This document shows positions 9,969 through 20,131 of a stretch of 64,000 bases of DNA, in pieces; position 1 is the stretch's first letter, and each line of letters begins with the position of its first letter. The DNA is taken from positions 372,001 to 436,000 of the forward strand of contig CANMCE010000001.1 in the NCBI GenBank assembly GCA_947496235.1, in the 5' to 3' direction. The DNA is from an uncultured Glaciecola sp. Its GTDB lineage: Bacteria > Pseudomonadota > Gammaproteobacteria > Enterobacterales > Alteromonadaceae. The notes below the pieces were generated by a model. It saw only the letters and a list, made by a program, of their open reading frames with translations. It was not told the DNA's origin and made no database searches. The position numbers and the translations under genes were made by a program.

Positions 9969-11579
9969 ATGAAACTGAAAGACGCCCTGAAAGATTACAA
10001 TATTATTACGAATGCTGAGATTGTATATAATCCAGATTACGAAACACTTTACAAAGAAACCACGGATTTAGGTTTATCTGGCTTTGAAAAAGGAGTAGAT
10101 ACTGAATCTGGGGCTGTTTGTGTTCACACCGGTAAATTTACTGGCCGCTCCCCTAAAGACAAATACATTGTTAAAGACCAAACGACAGAAAATACAATAT
10201 GGTGGGGAGATAAAGGCCAAAACGACAATAAACCTATTTCACAAGAGGTTTGGAATGACCTGAAACAATTAGTTACCAACCAACTTAGCGGCAAACGCTT
10301 GTTCGTGGTTGATGCTTTTTGTGGTGCAGACGTTGCCACCCGCTTAGCAGTAAGGTTTGTTACCGAAGTAGCTTGGCAGGCACATTTTGTGACCAATATG
10401 TTTATAACACCAAGCGCGGAAGAATTGGAAAACTTTACACCAGATTTCGTGGTTATGAATGGTGCTAAAACTACCAATCCAGATTGGCAAAAACATGGAT
10501 TGAATTCGGAAAATTTTGTTGCTTTTAACTTAACTGAAAAAATTCAATTGATTGGCGGCACTTGGTACGGTGGAGAAATGAAAAAAGGTATGTTCTCCAT
10601 GATGAATTACTACCTTCCTTTGCAAGGTATCGCCTCCATGCACTGTAGCGCAAATGTTGGTGAACAAGGTGATGTTGCTATATTCTTTGGACTATCCGGA
10701 ACCGGCAAAACTACCCTATCGACTGATCCTAAACGACGCCTGATTGGTGACGATGAACACGGCTGGAATGATGAAGGCGTGTTTAATTTCGAAGGCGGAT
10801 GTTACGCAAAAACGATAAAACTTAAAAAAGAAAACGAGCCTGATATCTATAACGCGATCAGACGTAATGCGCTGTTAGAAAATGTGGCGGTTGATGAGAA
10901 TGGTAAGATAGATTACGACGACGGTTCTATTACTGAAAATACGCGAGTCTCCTATCCTATTGACCATATTGAGAACATTGTTAAGCCAGCATCTAAAGCT
11001 GGTCATGCTAAAAAAGTAATATTTCTCACGGCAGATGCATTTGGTGTTTTACCTGCTGTCGCTAAATTGACCCCAGAACAGGCTCAATATTACTTCTTAA
11101 GCGGTTTTACCGCTAAGTTAGCAGGTACGGAAAGAGGAATAACTGAGCCAACACCTACATTCTCTAGTTGTTTTGGCGCAGCATTCTTATCTTTGCATCC
11201 AACCCAATATGCGCAAGTTCTCGAAAGTCGCATGCAGGCGGTAGGAGCACAAGCCTATTTGGTAAATACTGGTTGGAATGGCACTGGAAAACGTATTTCA
11301 ATTAAAGCGACGCGTGCCATCATAGATGCAATCCTAGATGGCAGTATTGAAAATGCAGAAAGTTTCCAACTGCCTATTTTTGATTTAGCTATTCCTAAAG
11401 CTTTGCACGACGTGCAAAGCCAATTATTAGATCCTCGTGCAACTTATGAAGAAAGTGATACTTGGTATGAAAAAGCCGAAAGTTTAGCTGAAAAGTTCAT
11501 TCAGAACTTCGATAAGTTTACGGACACCACTAAAGGAAAAGAATTGGTCGCTGCTGGCCCCAAAATTCTGGTGGTATAA
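9969..11579 (+). CDS. pckA: Phosphoenolpyruvate carboxykinase (ATP)
   Basis: A 536-residue cytosolic enzyme converting oxaloacetate and ATP to PEP and CO2, the entry step of gluconeogenesis. The motifs present are [16 protein letters not shown] near residue 50, the kinase P-loop [13 protein letters not shown] at about 238-250, the metal-binding LIGDDEHGW, and the C-terminal [13 protein letters not shown]. The length agrees with the ATP-dependent family (about 530-540). It is a single gene with a terminator 40 bp downstream. Growth on hydroxybutyrate, which a locus at the far end of the window seems to support, would need this enzyme, but that link is inference. Confidence 0.97.
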   Translation: MKLKDALKDYNIITNAEIVYNPDYETLYKETTDLGLSGFEKGVDTESGAVCVHTGKFTGRSPKDKYIVKDQTTENTIWWGDKGQNDNKPISQEVWNDLKQLVTNQLSGKRLFVVDAFCGADVATRLAVRFVTEVAWQAHFVTNMFITPSAEELENFTPDFVVMNGAKTTNPDWQKHGLNSENFVAFNLTEKIQLIGGTWYGGEMKKGMFSMMNYYLPLQGIASMHCSANVGEQGDVAIFFGLSGTGKTTLSTDPKRRLIGDDEHGWNDEGVFNFEGGCYAKTIKLKKENEPDIYNAIRRNALLENVAVDENGKIDYDDGSITENTRVSYPIDHIENIVKPASKAGHAKKVIFLTADAFGVLPAVAKLTPEQAQYYFLSGFTAKLAGTERGITEPTPTFSSCFGAAFLSLHPTQYAQVLESRMQAVGAQAYLVNTGWNGTGKRISIKATRAIIDAILDGSIENAESFQLPIFDLAIPKALHDVQSQLLDPRATYEESDTWYEKAESLAEKFIQNFDKFTDTTKGKELVAAGPKILVV

Positions 11580-11616
11580 CGAGTTAACGCATTAGTGAAA
11601 AAGCTTGTTCATTATT

Positions 11617-11641
11617 GGCCACTGCTATAGTGGCCTTTTTT
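11617..11641 (+). terminator. Intrinsic terminator after pckA
   Basis: GGCCACT (11617-11623), loop GCTAT, AGTGGCC (11629-11635), then T6. It lies between pckA and the convergent exporter gene and acts in the + direction. Confidence 0.85.
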
Positions 11642-12867
11642 TACAAGGCTTTTCTGGTTGGCGCCACCACGTTGGCAAAAATTAACCCTGCGACTAAAGA
11701 CATTAAGATTAAAAATGTTTCTTGCCCAATGTGGTCAGCCTGAACAAAGTTTTGGCCAGAGATAAAAGCATTTAGTCCGATATAAGTTTTTGAGCCAGGA
11801 ACCAACACAATCAATCCATGCATTGCAATAATAGTTGAAGGCTTGTTGACCATACGGGTAAACACATTCGCAAATACACCTAAGGCAAATGCTCCTAAAA
11901 AGGCACCTAACCCTTGTTCGAGGTATGCTGAACTCCATTTGGTTGTAGCATAGGCCAAAATAGTGGCTAATATTGCCCAAGGAATATCGCTAACCTGAGT
12001 TCGAAAAATTGTTACTAAGCCTAAGCTTAAACCTAAGACACCAAGCCACTGCACCCAAAACGGCATGGGTTGGTTAACCTGCACGGTAAATTCACCTACC
12101 AGCGCAACACTTAAATAGATACCCAAAAAAGCGCCAAAATATAGTTTAAATAGCTGCATAGCAGCATCCATAATTCTAGCTGTACCAGATACTAGATTAC
12201 GCGAAGAAAGCTCTGCTAGCCCCATAGTGAGGGACAGTCCGGGGACTAGAATTATCAACGACGATAATATAATTAACCAAATATTTATCCCATGAAAATA
12301 ATGATATGAGAGCATGCTAGCAATAAAGGCTACTGAGAATGAAGCTACTGGCTCTAACATTAAATTCACGCGTTTACTTTTTTGCGCCCATAGCGTCCAC
12401 AAATAAACCACCAAACCCAGCACTGAGGATATCAGTACTTCGCGAATACCTGCAGCCATCAAAGTAGCAAAAGCACCTGTAGAGATAGCAAAACCAAAAC
12501 CTGTCACAACACGACCGTAAGGGCTTGGCAGTGCATCAATGTGATCTAATTCAGCATCTGCTTCCGATAGATTGATTTCACCTTTGAGTAACTTCCCAGC
12601 CAGAGCGTCTGTTTTGGCCAATGCATTTAGATCTTGTTCTCCCGGATTTAAGCGCGCCGCATGTGTGTATTCGTCTTCATGACGGTCACTCCATATCACG
12701 AAAGTCAATGATGTAGGTGTTGATATAAAAGATGCACGAACGCCTAAATAACTGGCAATTTCAGTTAAGTATGCCTCTAATCGAAAAGCTGGAGTTCCAT
12801 ATTTATGTAGCATTTTACCCAGCTTTACAATAAAGCGTCTTATTTGTGTGAATTCAGTTTTGTCCAT
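11641..12867 (-). CDS. Threonine/serine exporter ThrE family, fused YjjP-YjjB type
   Basis: A 408-residue inner-membrane protein in which the two halves that E. coli encodes separately (YjjP, YjjB) are joined. The N-terminal about 120 residues are soluble (KLGKMLHKYGTPAFRLE, typical of DUF1212/ThrE). About ten membrane helices follow, with repeated AxGxxxGxxAL patterns, ending in the ThrE_2-like domain (GLIVLVPGSKTYIGLNAFISGQ). Relatives export threonine/serine or, for YjjPB, succinate; the substrate here is not certain. I chose the ATG at 12867 rather than a TTG at 12876. It is convergent with pckA and divergent from the next gene. Confidence 0.8.
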   Translation of the reverse strand: MDKTEFTQIRRFIVKLGKMLHKYGTPAFRLEAYLTEIASYLGVRASFISTPTSLTFVIWSDRHEDEYTHAARLNPGEQDLNALAKTDALAGKLLKGEINLSEADAELDHIDALPSPYGRVVTGFGFAISTGAFATLMAAGIREVLISSVLGLVVYLWTLWAQKSKRVNLMLEPVASFSVAFIASMLSYHYFHGINIWLIILSSLIILVPGLSLTMGLAELSSRNLVSGTARIMDAAMQLFKLYFGAFLGIYLSVALVGEFTVQVNQPMPFWVQWLGVLGLSLGLVTIFRTQVSDIPWAILATILAYATTKWSSAYLEQGLGAFLGAFALGVFANVFTRMVNKPSTIIAMHGLIVLVPGSKTYIGLNAFISGQNFVQADHIGQETFLILMSLVAGLIFANVVAPTRKAL

Positions 12868-13158
12868 GCCCGTCAATTATAGTCTTTAAAAAATGTAGCT
12901 GTAAAAATATCTGCGCTATTTCTAATAGCCGCAATGATAGTCATGTTATTACGGCTGACAACAGATAATATTTATCACTTATTCATTAGTATTTCTAATC
13001 GATTAGTCACTAATTCCAACACAGTCTATTCATAAACGCGTGTTGATTTAACGCAAGCGAAAGCGATAAACACATATTAGGGGTTTATAAACCGATTCGC
13101 TAAGGATATAGTGAATAAAATCAATAAGATCATTTAACTGGACTGTTGGAATATCATT
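12868..13158. other. Divergent intergenic region
   Basis: A 291-bp AT-rich gap between the divergent exporter and GCS2-family genes. It must contain both promoters. I see no good open frame, tRNA or hairpin, only AT-rich tracts and a short purine-rich GCAAGCGAAAGCG stretch near 13054-13066. Confidence 0.4.
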
Positions 13159-14604
13159 ATGGGTCAACAATTTGAAAAGGATCACTTTTCAGAACAGGAT
13201 TTTCTTGAGTTTAGCCAACGACTTCATAAGCAGATTTATCAATTACGGGATAAAATAGAAACCAAAGGCTTTTCCAGTGGCCCAGCTTCATTTGGTGCAG
13301 AATTAGAACTTTATCTACTTGATGAAGAATTCAACCCTAAATGCACGAATCAAAACATTTTAAAAACCGCAAATAACCCTCTGCTCACAGAAGAGTTAAA
13401 TCAATATAATTTGGAAATTAATTTATCCCCAGTCGAATCAGCACCAGACGCATTGAGTCAAATGCAAACTCAATTATTACAAGAGTTAGACAAATTAGAG
13501 AATCATGCTCAAGAGCATCAAACACAATTCATGCCCATAGGTATTTTACCGACGTTAGAAGAACGGCATTTGCATATCAACCATATGACAGATCTGCCTC
13601 GCTATCGAGCTTTGACTCATCAGCTCTCTACCGGCAAAAGTGAACCTTTTCATGTGGATATTAACGGGTTTGAAAGTCTGCGAATGAGTTGTGCAGAAGT
13701 GACGTTAGAGGGAGCTAATACATCTTTTCAAGTCCATTATAAAGTGCCTGCTGATGATTTCCCGAACCTGTTTAACGCAGCACAATTGGTCACGCCATTG
13801 GTCTTAGCAATAGGCGCCAATTCCCCTTTGTTTATGGGTAAAAAGCTGTGGCAAGAAACCAGAATTGCCCTGTTTAAACAATCTATTGATAACAGAACGA
13901 AAGAGCTCACTGAATGGCGTCAACCAGCGCGAGTATCCTTTGGTCAAGGTTGGATTCGTCATAGTGCTTGGGAGCTTTTCGCCGAAAATGTAGCGCTTTA
14001 TCCACCAGTGCTACCTGTGATTGACAAACAAAATAGTCCTTTCAAAGAACTTCTAATGCACCACGGTACTGTTTGGTCATGGAATCGAGCGGTTTATGAT
14101 GATCACGGAGATGGTCACCTGCGCATTGAGTTTAGGGCGTTGCCAGCAGGTCCAACGGTAGTCGATATGATAGCCAACGCTGCATTGATGATTGGATTAA
14201 CCAAAGCGCTTGCAAATAATATCAATGATTATTTGGTGAAACTGCCTTTTCAACATGCAGAATATAATTTTTATCGCGCCGCGAAACATGGACTAGATGC
14301 TAAAATTCTTTGGCCAAGCTTAAAACAAAGCCAACTAAAAGACTTTACTGTCGGTGAAATATTAATGCATTTACTGCCCCATGCAGTTGAAGGGCTGATA
14401 AGTCTTGGCATTAGCCCATCAGACGCAAATTATTACATAGATATTATTGAGCAACGGTTAGCTAAACGCCAAACTGGCGCGTCTTGGCAACTCGCGCAAT
14501 TAGAAAAATTAGAACAAAAATACGATCGAAAAGCGGCTATTCAGCAAATGTTAAGTCGATATTTGTACAATATGAAAGCCAATATCCCGGTCAGTAAATG
14601 GTAG
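13159..14604 (+). CDS. Glutamate-cysteine ligase family 2 (GCS2-like) carboxylate-amine ligase
   Basis: A 481-residue protein resembling the GCS2/YbdK branch of carboxylate-amine ligases, which make gamma-glutamyl or similar amide bonds with ATP. Visible family features are the early FGAELELYLLDEEF (metal/ATP-binding Glu residues), ILPTLEERHLHINHMTDLPRYRAL and the late GHLRIEFRALPAGPT, where Arg and Glu belong to the active site. It is longer than YbdK (about 370). The real amino-acid substrates are unknown. It is followed 10 bp later by an M14 aspartoacylase-like gene and then roxA, so it probably belongs to one transcript. Confidence is good for the family and low for the substrate. Confidence 0.75.
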   Translation: MGQQFEKDHFSEQDFLEFSQRLHKQIYQLRDKIETKGFSSGPASFGAELELYLLDEEFNPKCTNQNILKTANNPLLTEELNQYNLEINLSPVESAPDALSQMQTQLLQELDKLENHAQEHQTQFMPIGILPTLEERHLHINHMTDLPRYRALTHQLSTGKSEPFHVDINGFESLRMSCAEVTLEGANTSFQVHYKVPADDFPNLFNAAQLVTPLVLAIGANSPLFMGKKLWQETRIALFKQSIDNRTKELTEWRQPARVSFGQGWIRHSAWELFAENVALYPPVLPVIDKQNSPFKELLMHHGTVWSWNRAVYDDHGDGHLRIEFRALPAGPTVVDMIANAALMIGLTKALANNINDYLVKLPFQHAEYNFYRAAKHGLDAKILWPSLKQSQLKDFTVGEILMHLLPHAVEGLISLGISPSDANYYIDIIEQRLAKRQTGASWQLAQLEKLEQKYDRKAAIQQMLSRYLYNMKANIPVSKW

Positions 14605-14614
14605 TATATGTCCT

Positions 14615-15634
14615 GTGAAATTAGTCGAATATAAAGAACAAGAGGTCCGTGAATTTGCCAAACATTTGGACTTTGTTGGTTTTGCCAAACGACTTGGAAG
14701 CGCGTGTTATTTTGACCTTAATGGGCATTTTCAAGGAATGTCATTTGCCGTTACAACCTTATTGCATGGAAACGAGCCTTCGGGTTTATTCGCGATCTAC
14801 CAATTGTTAAAAACCGATTTTGCTCCCAGACACAAGGTAAGGTTTGTCATCGCATCTCTAACCGCCGCGCTTACTGAACCCTTGTTTACGCATAGAATGT
14901 TGCCCGGAAAAAAAGATCTCAATCGTTGTTTTAATCCATCTGCGCAGGGGCACAAACAAACGGATTTGCAAATTGCATTAGCTGACGCCATCAATGATAA
15001 GATTTCGCAGTTTAAACCAGATGCTATTGTAGATATTCACAATACTTCAGGCAGCGGGCCTGCATTTGGTGTTGCAGTTGAGCAGTCAGCTGAGTCCCTA
15101 AGTTTAGTCAGTTTTTTCTGTCAACGCATCATAATTACAGATATTCACTTGGGAGCAATCATGGAACAGGATTTTGGTTGTCCAATAGTGACAATTGAAG
15201 CTGGCGGCTCTCAAGACAATGATGCTAACGACACGGCATTTATGGGATTAAAAAACATATTGCTCGCCAAATCGCCGTTAAAACATCAAAGTATTTTAGA
15301 AGTTTTATTACACCCTAGGCGTTTAGAAGTAAAAGATGCTGCTAGCATCACCTACAGCCTAGAAAACAACACAGATTTTGATATTAGTATGCGCAGTGAC
15401 ATCGAAAGACACAACTTTGGCATCACTCCAGCGGGTACTCATCTTGGCTGGGTAAATAAGCCCATTGAGCAACTGCTTAAATTGGACAACAAGGATCAGG
15501 TAGATGCTTTTTTTTCTTTGGACGGCAATAAATTAATAGCTAAGCGAGCATTACGTTTGTTCATGGTAACCACTCGTGCAGATATAGCAGTATCAGATTG
15601 TTTGTTTTATGTAGTGAGTGCTGATGAAAACTAA
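14615..15634 (+). CDS. Succinylglutamate desuccinylase/aspartoacylase family (M14) protein
   Basis: A 339-residue zinc-dependent amidohydrolase of the AstE/AspA family. The zinc ligands are recognizable in LLHGNEPSG (His, Glu) and the downstream DIHNTSG (His). The catalytic Glu lies in VTIEAGGSQDND. Such enzymes deacylate N-acyl amino acids such as N-succinylglutamate or N-acetylaspartate. There are no other arginine-succinyltransferase genes nearby, so a role in the AST pathway is not supported. The start is a GTG at 14615. The end overlaps the roxA start by 11 bp. Placed next to a GCS2-type ligase, it may act on that enzyme's product, but this is inference. Confidence 0.75.
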   Translation: MKLVEYKEQEVREFAKHLDFVGFAKRLGSACYFDLNGHFQGMSFAVTTLLHGNEPSGLFAIYQLLKTDFAPRHKVRFVIASLTAALTEPLFTHRMLPGKKDLNRCFNPSAQGHKQTDLQIALADAINDKISQFKPDAIVDIHNTSGSGPAFGVAVEQSAESLSLVSFFCQRIIITDIHLGAIMEQDFGCPIVTIEAGGSQDNDANDTAFMGLKNILLAKSPLKHQSILEVLLHPRRLEVKDAASITYSLENNTDFDISMRSDIERHNFGITPAGTHLGWVNKPIEQLLKLDNKDQVDAFFSLDGNKLIAKRALRLFMVTTRADIAVSDCLFYVVSADEN

Positions 15635-16769
15635 CCCCCTTGATAGCAAATTATTCTTAGCCGAATATTGGCAACAAAAACCCTTAGTGATTCGTGGATT
15701 TATTCAGCTCTTTAACGACCCAATAGATGAGCATGATTTAGCCGGGTTAGCCCAAGAAGAGGAAATTGATGCCCGAATAGTACGTCGCTTCAATGGGCAA
15801 TGGAAAGTATTCCAAGGTCCCTTTGAGACATTTGATGACAAGTGTAAAGGCGATTGGACGTTGTTAGTGCAAGGGGTCGACAAGTATATTGACCAAGTCA
15901 AAGCCCTGTTTGAATTAGTCAGTTTTCTTCCCGCCTGGCGCACCGATGACGTGATGATCAGCTACTCGGTAAAAAATGCCGGCGTTGGAGCACATATTGA
16001 TCAATACGATGTTTTTATTATTCAGGGAAAAGGCAAACGTAGATGGAAAGTAGGTGCAAAAGGCGAACATGCGCCGTTTAGCCCCACTGAAAATTTATCT
16101 TTAGTGAATGACTTTGAGCCTATTATTGATGAAGTGTTATTGCCGGGGGATGCTATTTACATTCCTCCACAATTTCCCCATTCAGGCGTCACAATCGAAG
16201 ATAGTCTAAATTATTCCATAGGTTTTAGAGCCCCTAGCTTTACCGAACTCTTGCATGAAGTGACCGATCAAGCTATTGCCAGTGAGTTAGCAGTTCCCCG
16301 CTATCAAGATAATAAGAGTTTACTCAATCGTCAGCATCCATTTCATGCTGTAACACCAGCGGAAATTCAAGAGTTAAAAGCCTACTTAACATCGCAAATC
16401 AATTCATCGGCTTTTGACGATGTGTTAATGAGAGCCATAAGTCAAAGTCATTTACCAGAAACAGATGAAGAAGATTACACACTTGAGGACTTAATGGAAT
16501 GTGTAAATGATGCTCAATCCCTTTATTTAAGCCCAGGGGTTAAACCCATATTTTTAACTGATGAAGATTCAACATTATCAAGGTTTTATATAAATTGCGT
16601 AGCATTTGATGTGGCGTCTGAACATCAGTCCTTGGTGCAAGATCTTATTCACGATGGATATCTCAACATGAACCCTGAACTAGAAGATATCATTTGCCAA
16701 AATGAAGCACTGCAAAGCCTTTTACTGGGTTTGCTGAATTTGGGATATATTTATATTGAAGATCAGTAA
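15624..16769 (+). CDS. roxA: Ribosomal protein uL16 arginine 3-hydroxylase RoxA (YcfD)
   Basis: A 381-residue JmjC/cupin 2-oxoglutarate and Fe(II)-dependent oxygenase. It matches E. coli YcfD along its length as I remember it: an early EYWQQKPLVIRGF, then WTLLVQGVDKY, VGAHIDQYDVFIIQGKGKRRWKVG (iron ligands His and Asp), PGDAIYIPPQFPHSG (second His) and NYSIGFRAP, followed by a winged-helix C-terminal domain. YcfD hydroxylates an arginine of ribosomal protein L16. The ATG at 15624 is chosen over the in-frame GTG at 15618. The gene overlaps the upstream M14 gene and ends at a bidirectional terminator. Confidence 0.9.
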   Translation: MKTNPLDSKLFLAEYWQQKPLVIRGFIQLFNDPIDEHDLAGLAQEEEIDARIVRRFNGQWKVFQGPFETFDDKCKGDWTLLVQGVDKYIDQVKALFELVSFLPAWRTDDVMISYSVKNAGVGAHIDQYDVFIIQGKGKRRWKVGAKGEHAPFSPTENLSLVNDFEPIIDEVLLPGDAIYIPPQFPHSGVTIEDSLNYSIGFRAPSFTELLHEVTDQAIASELAVPRYQDNKSLLNRQHPFHAVTPAEIQELKAYLTSQINSSAFDDVLMRAISQSHLPETDEEDYTLEDLMECVNDAQSLYLSPGVKPIFLTDEDSTLSRFYINCVAFDVASEHQSLVQDLIHDGYLNMNPELEDIICQNEALQSLLLGLLNLGYIYIEDQ

Positions 16770-16777
16770 CCCGATAA

Positions 16778-16811
16778 AAACGGCGTTTAAGCTCAACCTA
16801 AACGCCTTTTT
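16778..16811. terminator. Bidirectional terminator between roxA and the S9 peptidase
   Basis: GGCGTTTA (16782-16789) pairs with TAAACGCC (16799-16806). It is followed by T5 on the + strand and preceded by A5, which gives a U tract on the - strand. It serves both convergent genes. Confidence 0.85.
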
Positions 16812-16815
16812 ACAA

Positions 16816-18852
16816 CTAATCTGTTGTTAATTTTTCCGCTAAATTAAGGTCAAATGGCGGTTTCTCAGTCTCCCGCGTCGCATCTTCAGCTAAGTAGGTA
16901 TTCATCCAACGCATCAACCTTAAAGAATAATCGTATCTTGCCGCTGCTTTGCGATTACCATGGCCTTCTCCGGGATAAAAAACCAAGCGCACTGGGGTGT
17001 CAGTGCGCACTTTTATTGAACGAAACAGTTCCATTGATTGACTAGGATGCACTCGAGTATCATCTTCACCATGTAGAATCAGAATTGGGGTATTGGCTTT
17101 ACCAGCATGGTACACAGGAGAGCGTTCTAAAATTCGCATCCAATTGTTGTTTTCCCAAGGCCATACTAAAGAATGTACCAAATGCATTTCATTCGGAATA
17201 TCGCTGGTACCAAACTTTGATATCTGGTTTGAAATGCCCACAAAAGCTACAGCAGCTTTAAAATATTCAGACTGAGCGGTCGCTGCCCACATTGATGCAT
17301 AGCCACCATAGGAACCACCAGTAATCCCTACCCTGTCCTTATCTATAATTCCCGCCTCAGCTAATGCCGTCAAACCATCCACAATGTCGTTAAATTCTTT
17401 ACCTGCATAATCGTTTTGATGAGCTTTAGCAAAGGCTACGCCGCGCCCCGTGGAACCTCGGTAATTAGGGTAAAATACAGCATAACCTTGAGCTGTGCCA
17501 AAATGACCAGGATTCGAATATCCAGTAAGCCAGCCATCACTGTAATGAGATTCTGGGCCTCCGTGGATCATCATTATCAGCGGCCATCCGGCAGATGGTT
17601 TTTTACCATTGGGCGTCATAAGCAGGCCCTGGATCATCTCTCCATCTCTGGCTTTATATTCAAAAGTGGTTTGTTTGCCTAGTTCTATGTCTTCTAGCCA
17701 AGTATTATGCTGGGTCAACTTAGTTACACCGTCCTTGGTAACAGCAAATAATGCGGTTGGATGAGCTGCACTGCTAGCGAGAAAGTAAATACCCTGCTTA
17801 GACACAGCCAGATAATCTAGGGCAATATCATCAGGAGTAGGAAGTGTTTTTTCGATGTTACCTTTGGTGTTATATTGAACCAGTTCGGTTTCTACACCTT
17901 TGTGCACAGCTGCAAGGATATCGCCATCCTTCCACGCTATATCCATAACGTATTGCAATTCATTTTGCGTCAACTGGGTTAGAGCGCCCGTTTTTATATC
18001 CGCAACCATGAGAACGCCGGTTGAGGTATCGTGAATGTCTGTACCTGCATACATAGCGAGTTTTTTATTATCAGGTGACACGATAAATTTGCCTAACTTT
18101 CCGGGCATATCCACTGTGGTTAACACTTTATGGTTTTTTAACGAAATGACATGCAGATCACGTTGCATGTAATAATCATCGATAAGGTTTGTAGGTGCTA
18201 CAGCTGCGACAATAAATTCGTTGTTCGATGACAATGTAATGCTTGATACATCACCCTTTGAAAAAATTGACTCGGCTTCACTTTCAGGATCAGTAAAATT
18301 CCACTTCCAGAGTTTCGCCATACGAAAATCTTCTTCAAATACGTAAGCTTTGAAACCTTTGTCCTTAAGCTCATTTTTTTGCTCTTTTTCTTTAGCAACA
18401 AAATATAAAGATTCTCCATTTGCACTAATGACATAATCTTCAATATTAGTATCATAAGAAAATACTTTTTCTGCTTCACCACCAGCTAATGAAATAGCAT
18501 ACAAAGAAGTCGTATCATCACCTTCGCGTTTGCTAGTAAAGTAAATTTTTTCGCTTTTGGGTCCAAAACTTAATCCGCCTATACGACCTTTACCTGCAAT
18601 AAATCTGATGGGTGCTTGATCTCCTTTAATAACATACAAATGCATATCAGAAGAGCCATCTTCATCACCAGCCACAATATCTCTTGGTTCTGATAAGGTA
18701 TAAGCAAGCAGATTTTCAGACGGCGAAGCGACTACATCAATCACATGTTTTACTTGAGGTAGGTGTTCAATTTGAAACTTTTCTTTACTGTGAACTGTGG
18801 CGATTAATGCCAAAGAAATTAAAAAGACCTTGATAAGATGAGATCCATTCAT
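16816..18852 (-). CDS. Secreted S9 family prolyl oligopeptidase-like serine peptidase
   Basis: A 678-residue exported peptidase. A signal peptide (KVFLISLALIATVHS) is followed by a beta-propeller (WD40-like PD40 repeats, about 30-400) and a C-terminal alpha/beta-hydrolase catalytic domain. The nucleophile is in GITGGSYGGY (about residue 514), the His in FYPGEGHGNRK and the Asp in HGEDDTRV. This fits the acylaminoacyl-peptidase/dipeptidyl-peptidase S9C branch, which releases short peptides in the periplasm. I use the ATG at 18852, which begins the signal peptide; an in-frame ATG at 18867 adds five residues and lacks a ribosome binding site. Confidence 0.88.
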   Translation of the reverse strand: MNGSHLIKVFLISLALIATVHSKEKFQIEHLPQVKHVIDVVASPSENLLAYTLSEPRDIVAGDEDGSSDMHLYVIKGDQAPIRFIAGKGRIGGLSFGPKSEKIYFTSKREGDDTTSLYAISLAGGEAEKVFSYDTNIEDYVISANGESLYFVAKEKEQKNELKDKGFKAYVFEEDFRMAKLWKWNFTDPESEAESIFSKGDVSSITLSSNNEFIVAAVAPTNLIDDYYMQRDLHVISLKNHKVLTTVDMPGKLGKFIVSPDNKKLAMYAGTDIHDTSTGVLMVADIKTGALTQLTQNELQYVMDIAWKDGDILAAVHKGVETELVQYNTKGNIEKTLPTPDDIALDYLAVSKQGIYFLASSAAHPTALFAVTKDGVTKLTQHNTWLEDIELGKQTTFEYKARDGEMIQGLLMTPNGKKPSAGWPLIMMIHGGPESHYSDGWLTGYSNPGHFGTAQGYAVFYPNYRGSTGRGVAFAKAHQNDYAGKEFNDIVDGLTALAEAGIIDKDRVGITGGSYGGYASMWAATAQSEYFKAAVAFVGISNQISKFGTSDIPNEMHLVHSLVWPWENNNWMRILERSPVYHAGKANTPILILHGEDDTRVHPSQSMELFRSIKVRTDTPVRLVFYPGEGHGNRKAAARYDYSLRLMRWMNTYLAEDATRETEKPPFDLNLAEKLTTD

Positions 18853-18953
18853 TGTCTCTTGCTCCATTTATTGATTATCTTTTATACAATAGCAAGCCAA
18901 GTATATATTTCAAGTCGCACCCCACCTGAGACGCTCTTCTCACTTATTTTGTA

Positions 18954-20087
18954 TTACCACCCATTGACGCGCGGCCAAGTTGCTTCGATTTGACCATCAT
19001 TCAGTACTTTATATTCTTCATAAGCCGCCGCTGTCATACAGGCATGATTGGGTAAGATAAGCAATTGTGTTCCTATGGGAAATCGCGCAAAGTCTTGTGC
19101 ACTTTTTAACTGAATTATCCCATGCTCCTGATTGACTTTATTAACAATCAAATTATCCATGGGCTGCATACTTTGTGCATCGAGTACTAGTCCGTACCCG
19201 TAGCTCACTTTTTGCTCTTTGGTCCCAGCATCTTTTGACATAGCCAAGGCACCTGCATCAATTATCAAACGATTATGTGACTTTTTGTGACTGATAACTG
19301 TAGTGAGTACCATGAGTGCAATATCCTCGATATTACACACACCAATATTTTTCATCACTAAATCTTGAAATACAAATACGCCTGCTCTTATTTCGGTGAT
19401 GCCTTTTGGTGTTTTTAAACCGTAGGCTGTTGGCGTCGAACCGACACTTATGATCTGACAACTTATATTCTCTTTATTTAACGCATCTACCGCTTTCATC
19501 ATCTCATCTACTTCTTGCTGAGCATGTAACTCAACTTCAGTCATCGACGAACAAAGATAAGAATCTCCGGCGTGGGTCATTAATCCTAAAAACTCGAAGT
19601 TTTCATGAGCATGGCAAAAATTTGCTATCTGAATAATGTCAGAATCTGAGGGGATCAATCCGGCTCTGTGACCGTCAACATCAATTTCAATTAAAATTTT
19701 GGCTACAACATCTTTTTGTTTGGCAATGATTGCAATTTGCTCAACAACAACTAAAGAATCTACCAATAATTTAAAATCAGGGTGCTCTTTTGCCAATGAA
19801 AGTGCTGCATCTATCTTGTTTGGTGCCAGGGTCACCGCATACAAAATATCGCTAACGCCCTGTTGGAAAAAATACTGCGCTTCTTTCAGAGTCGACACTG
19901 TTACCCCTGACATTGGGGATTGTGTCATATGATGTAATACATCGATGGATTTAGCAGTTTTAACGTGAGGTCGAATATTTACGTTCAAGTCAGCACAATG
20001 GGAATAAAGGCTTCTTATATTGTTTAGCATTTTCTGTTTATGCACAACTAAACAAGGGGTAATCAGATCTGAAAACGTTTTTTGCAT
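18954..20087 (-). CDS. D-threonine aldolase/D-serine dehydratase-like PLP enzyme (DSD1 family)
   Basis: A 377-residue protein with an alanine-racemase-type N-terminal barrel. RPHVKTAKS near residue 40 supplies the PLP-binding Lys of the low-specificity D-threonine aldolase/D-serine dehydratase family. The C-terminal beta domain ends with LLILPNHACMTAAAYEEYKV; the conserved His and Cys in PNHAC bind the metal in this family. Relatives split D-threonine into glycine and acetaldehyde or dehydrate D-serine, and which one this does cannot be decided here. It lies 44 bp downstream of the DUF342 gene in the same direction, so the two may be co-transcribed. Confidence 0.82.
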   Translation of the reverse strand: MQKTFSDLITPCLVVHKQKMLNNIRSLYSHCADLNVNIRPHVKTAKSIDVLHHMTQSPMSGVTVSTLKEAQYFFQQGVSDILYAVTLAPNKIDAALSLAKEHPDFKLLVDSLVVVEQIAIIAKQKDVVAKILIEIDVDGHRAGLIPSDSDIIQIANFCHAHENFEFLGLMTHAGDSYLCSSMTEVELHAQQEVDEMMKAVDALNKENISCQIISVGSTPTAYGLKTPKGITEIRAGVFVFQDLVMKNIGVCNIEDIALMVLTTVISHKKSHNRLIIDAGALAMSKDAGTKEQKVSYGYGLVLDAQSMQPMDNLIVNKVNQEHGIIQLKSAQDFARFPIGTQLLILPNHACMTAAAYEEYKVLNDGQIEATWPRVNGW

Positions 20088-20131
20088 CGCATTAAATTCT
20101 TTTTATTTTTGATAGCGGCATTTTGCCAGTG

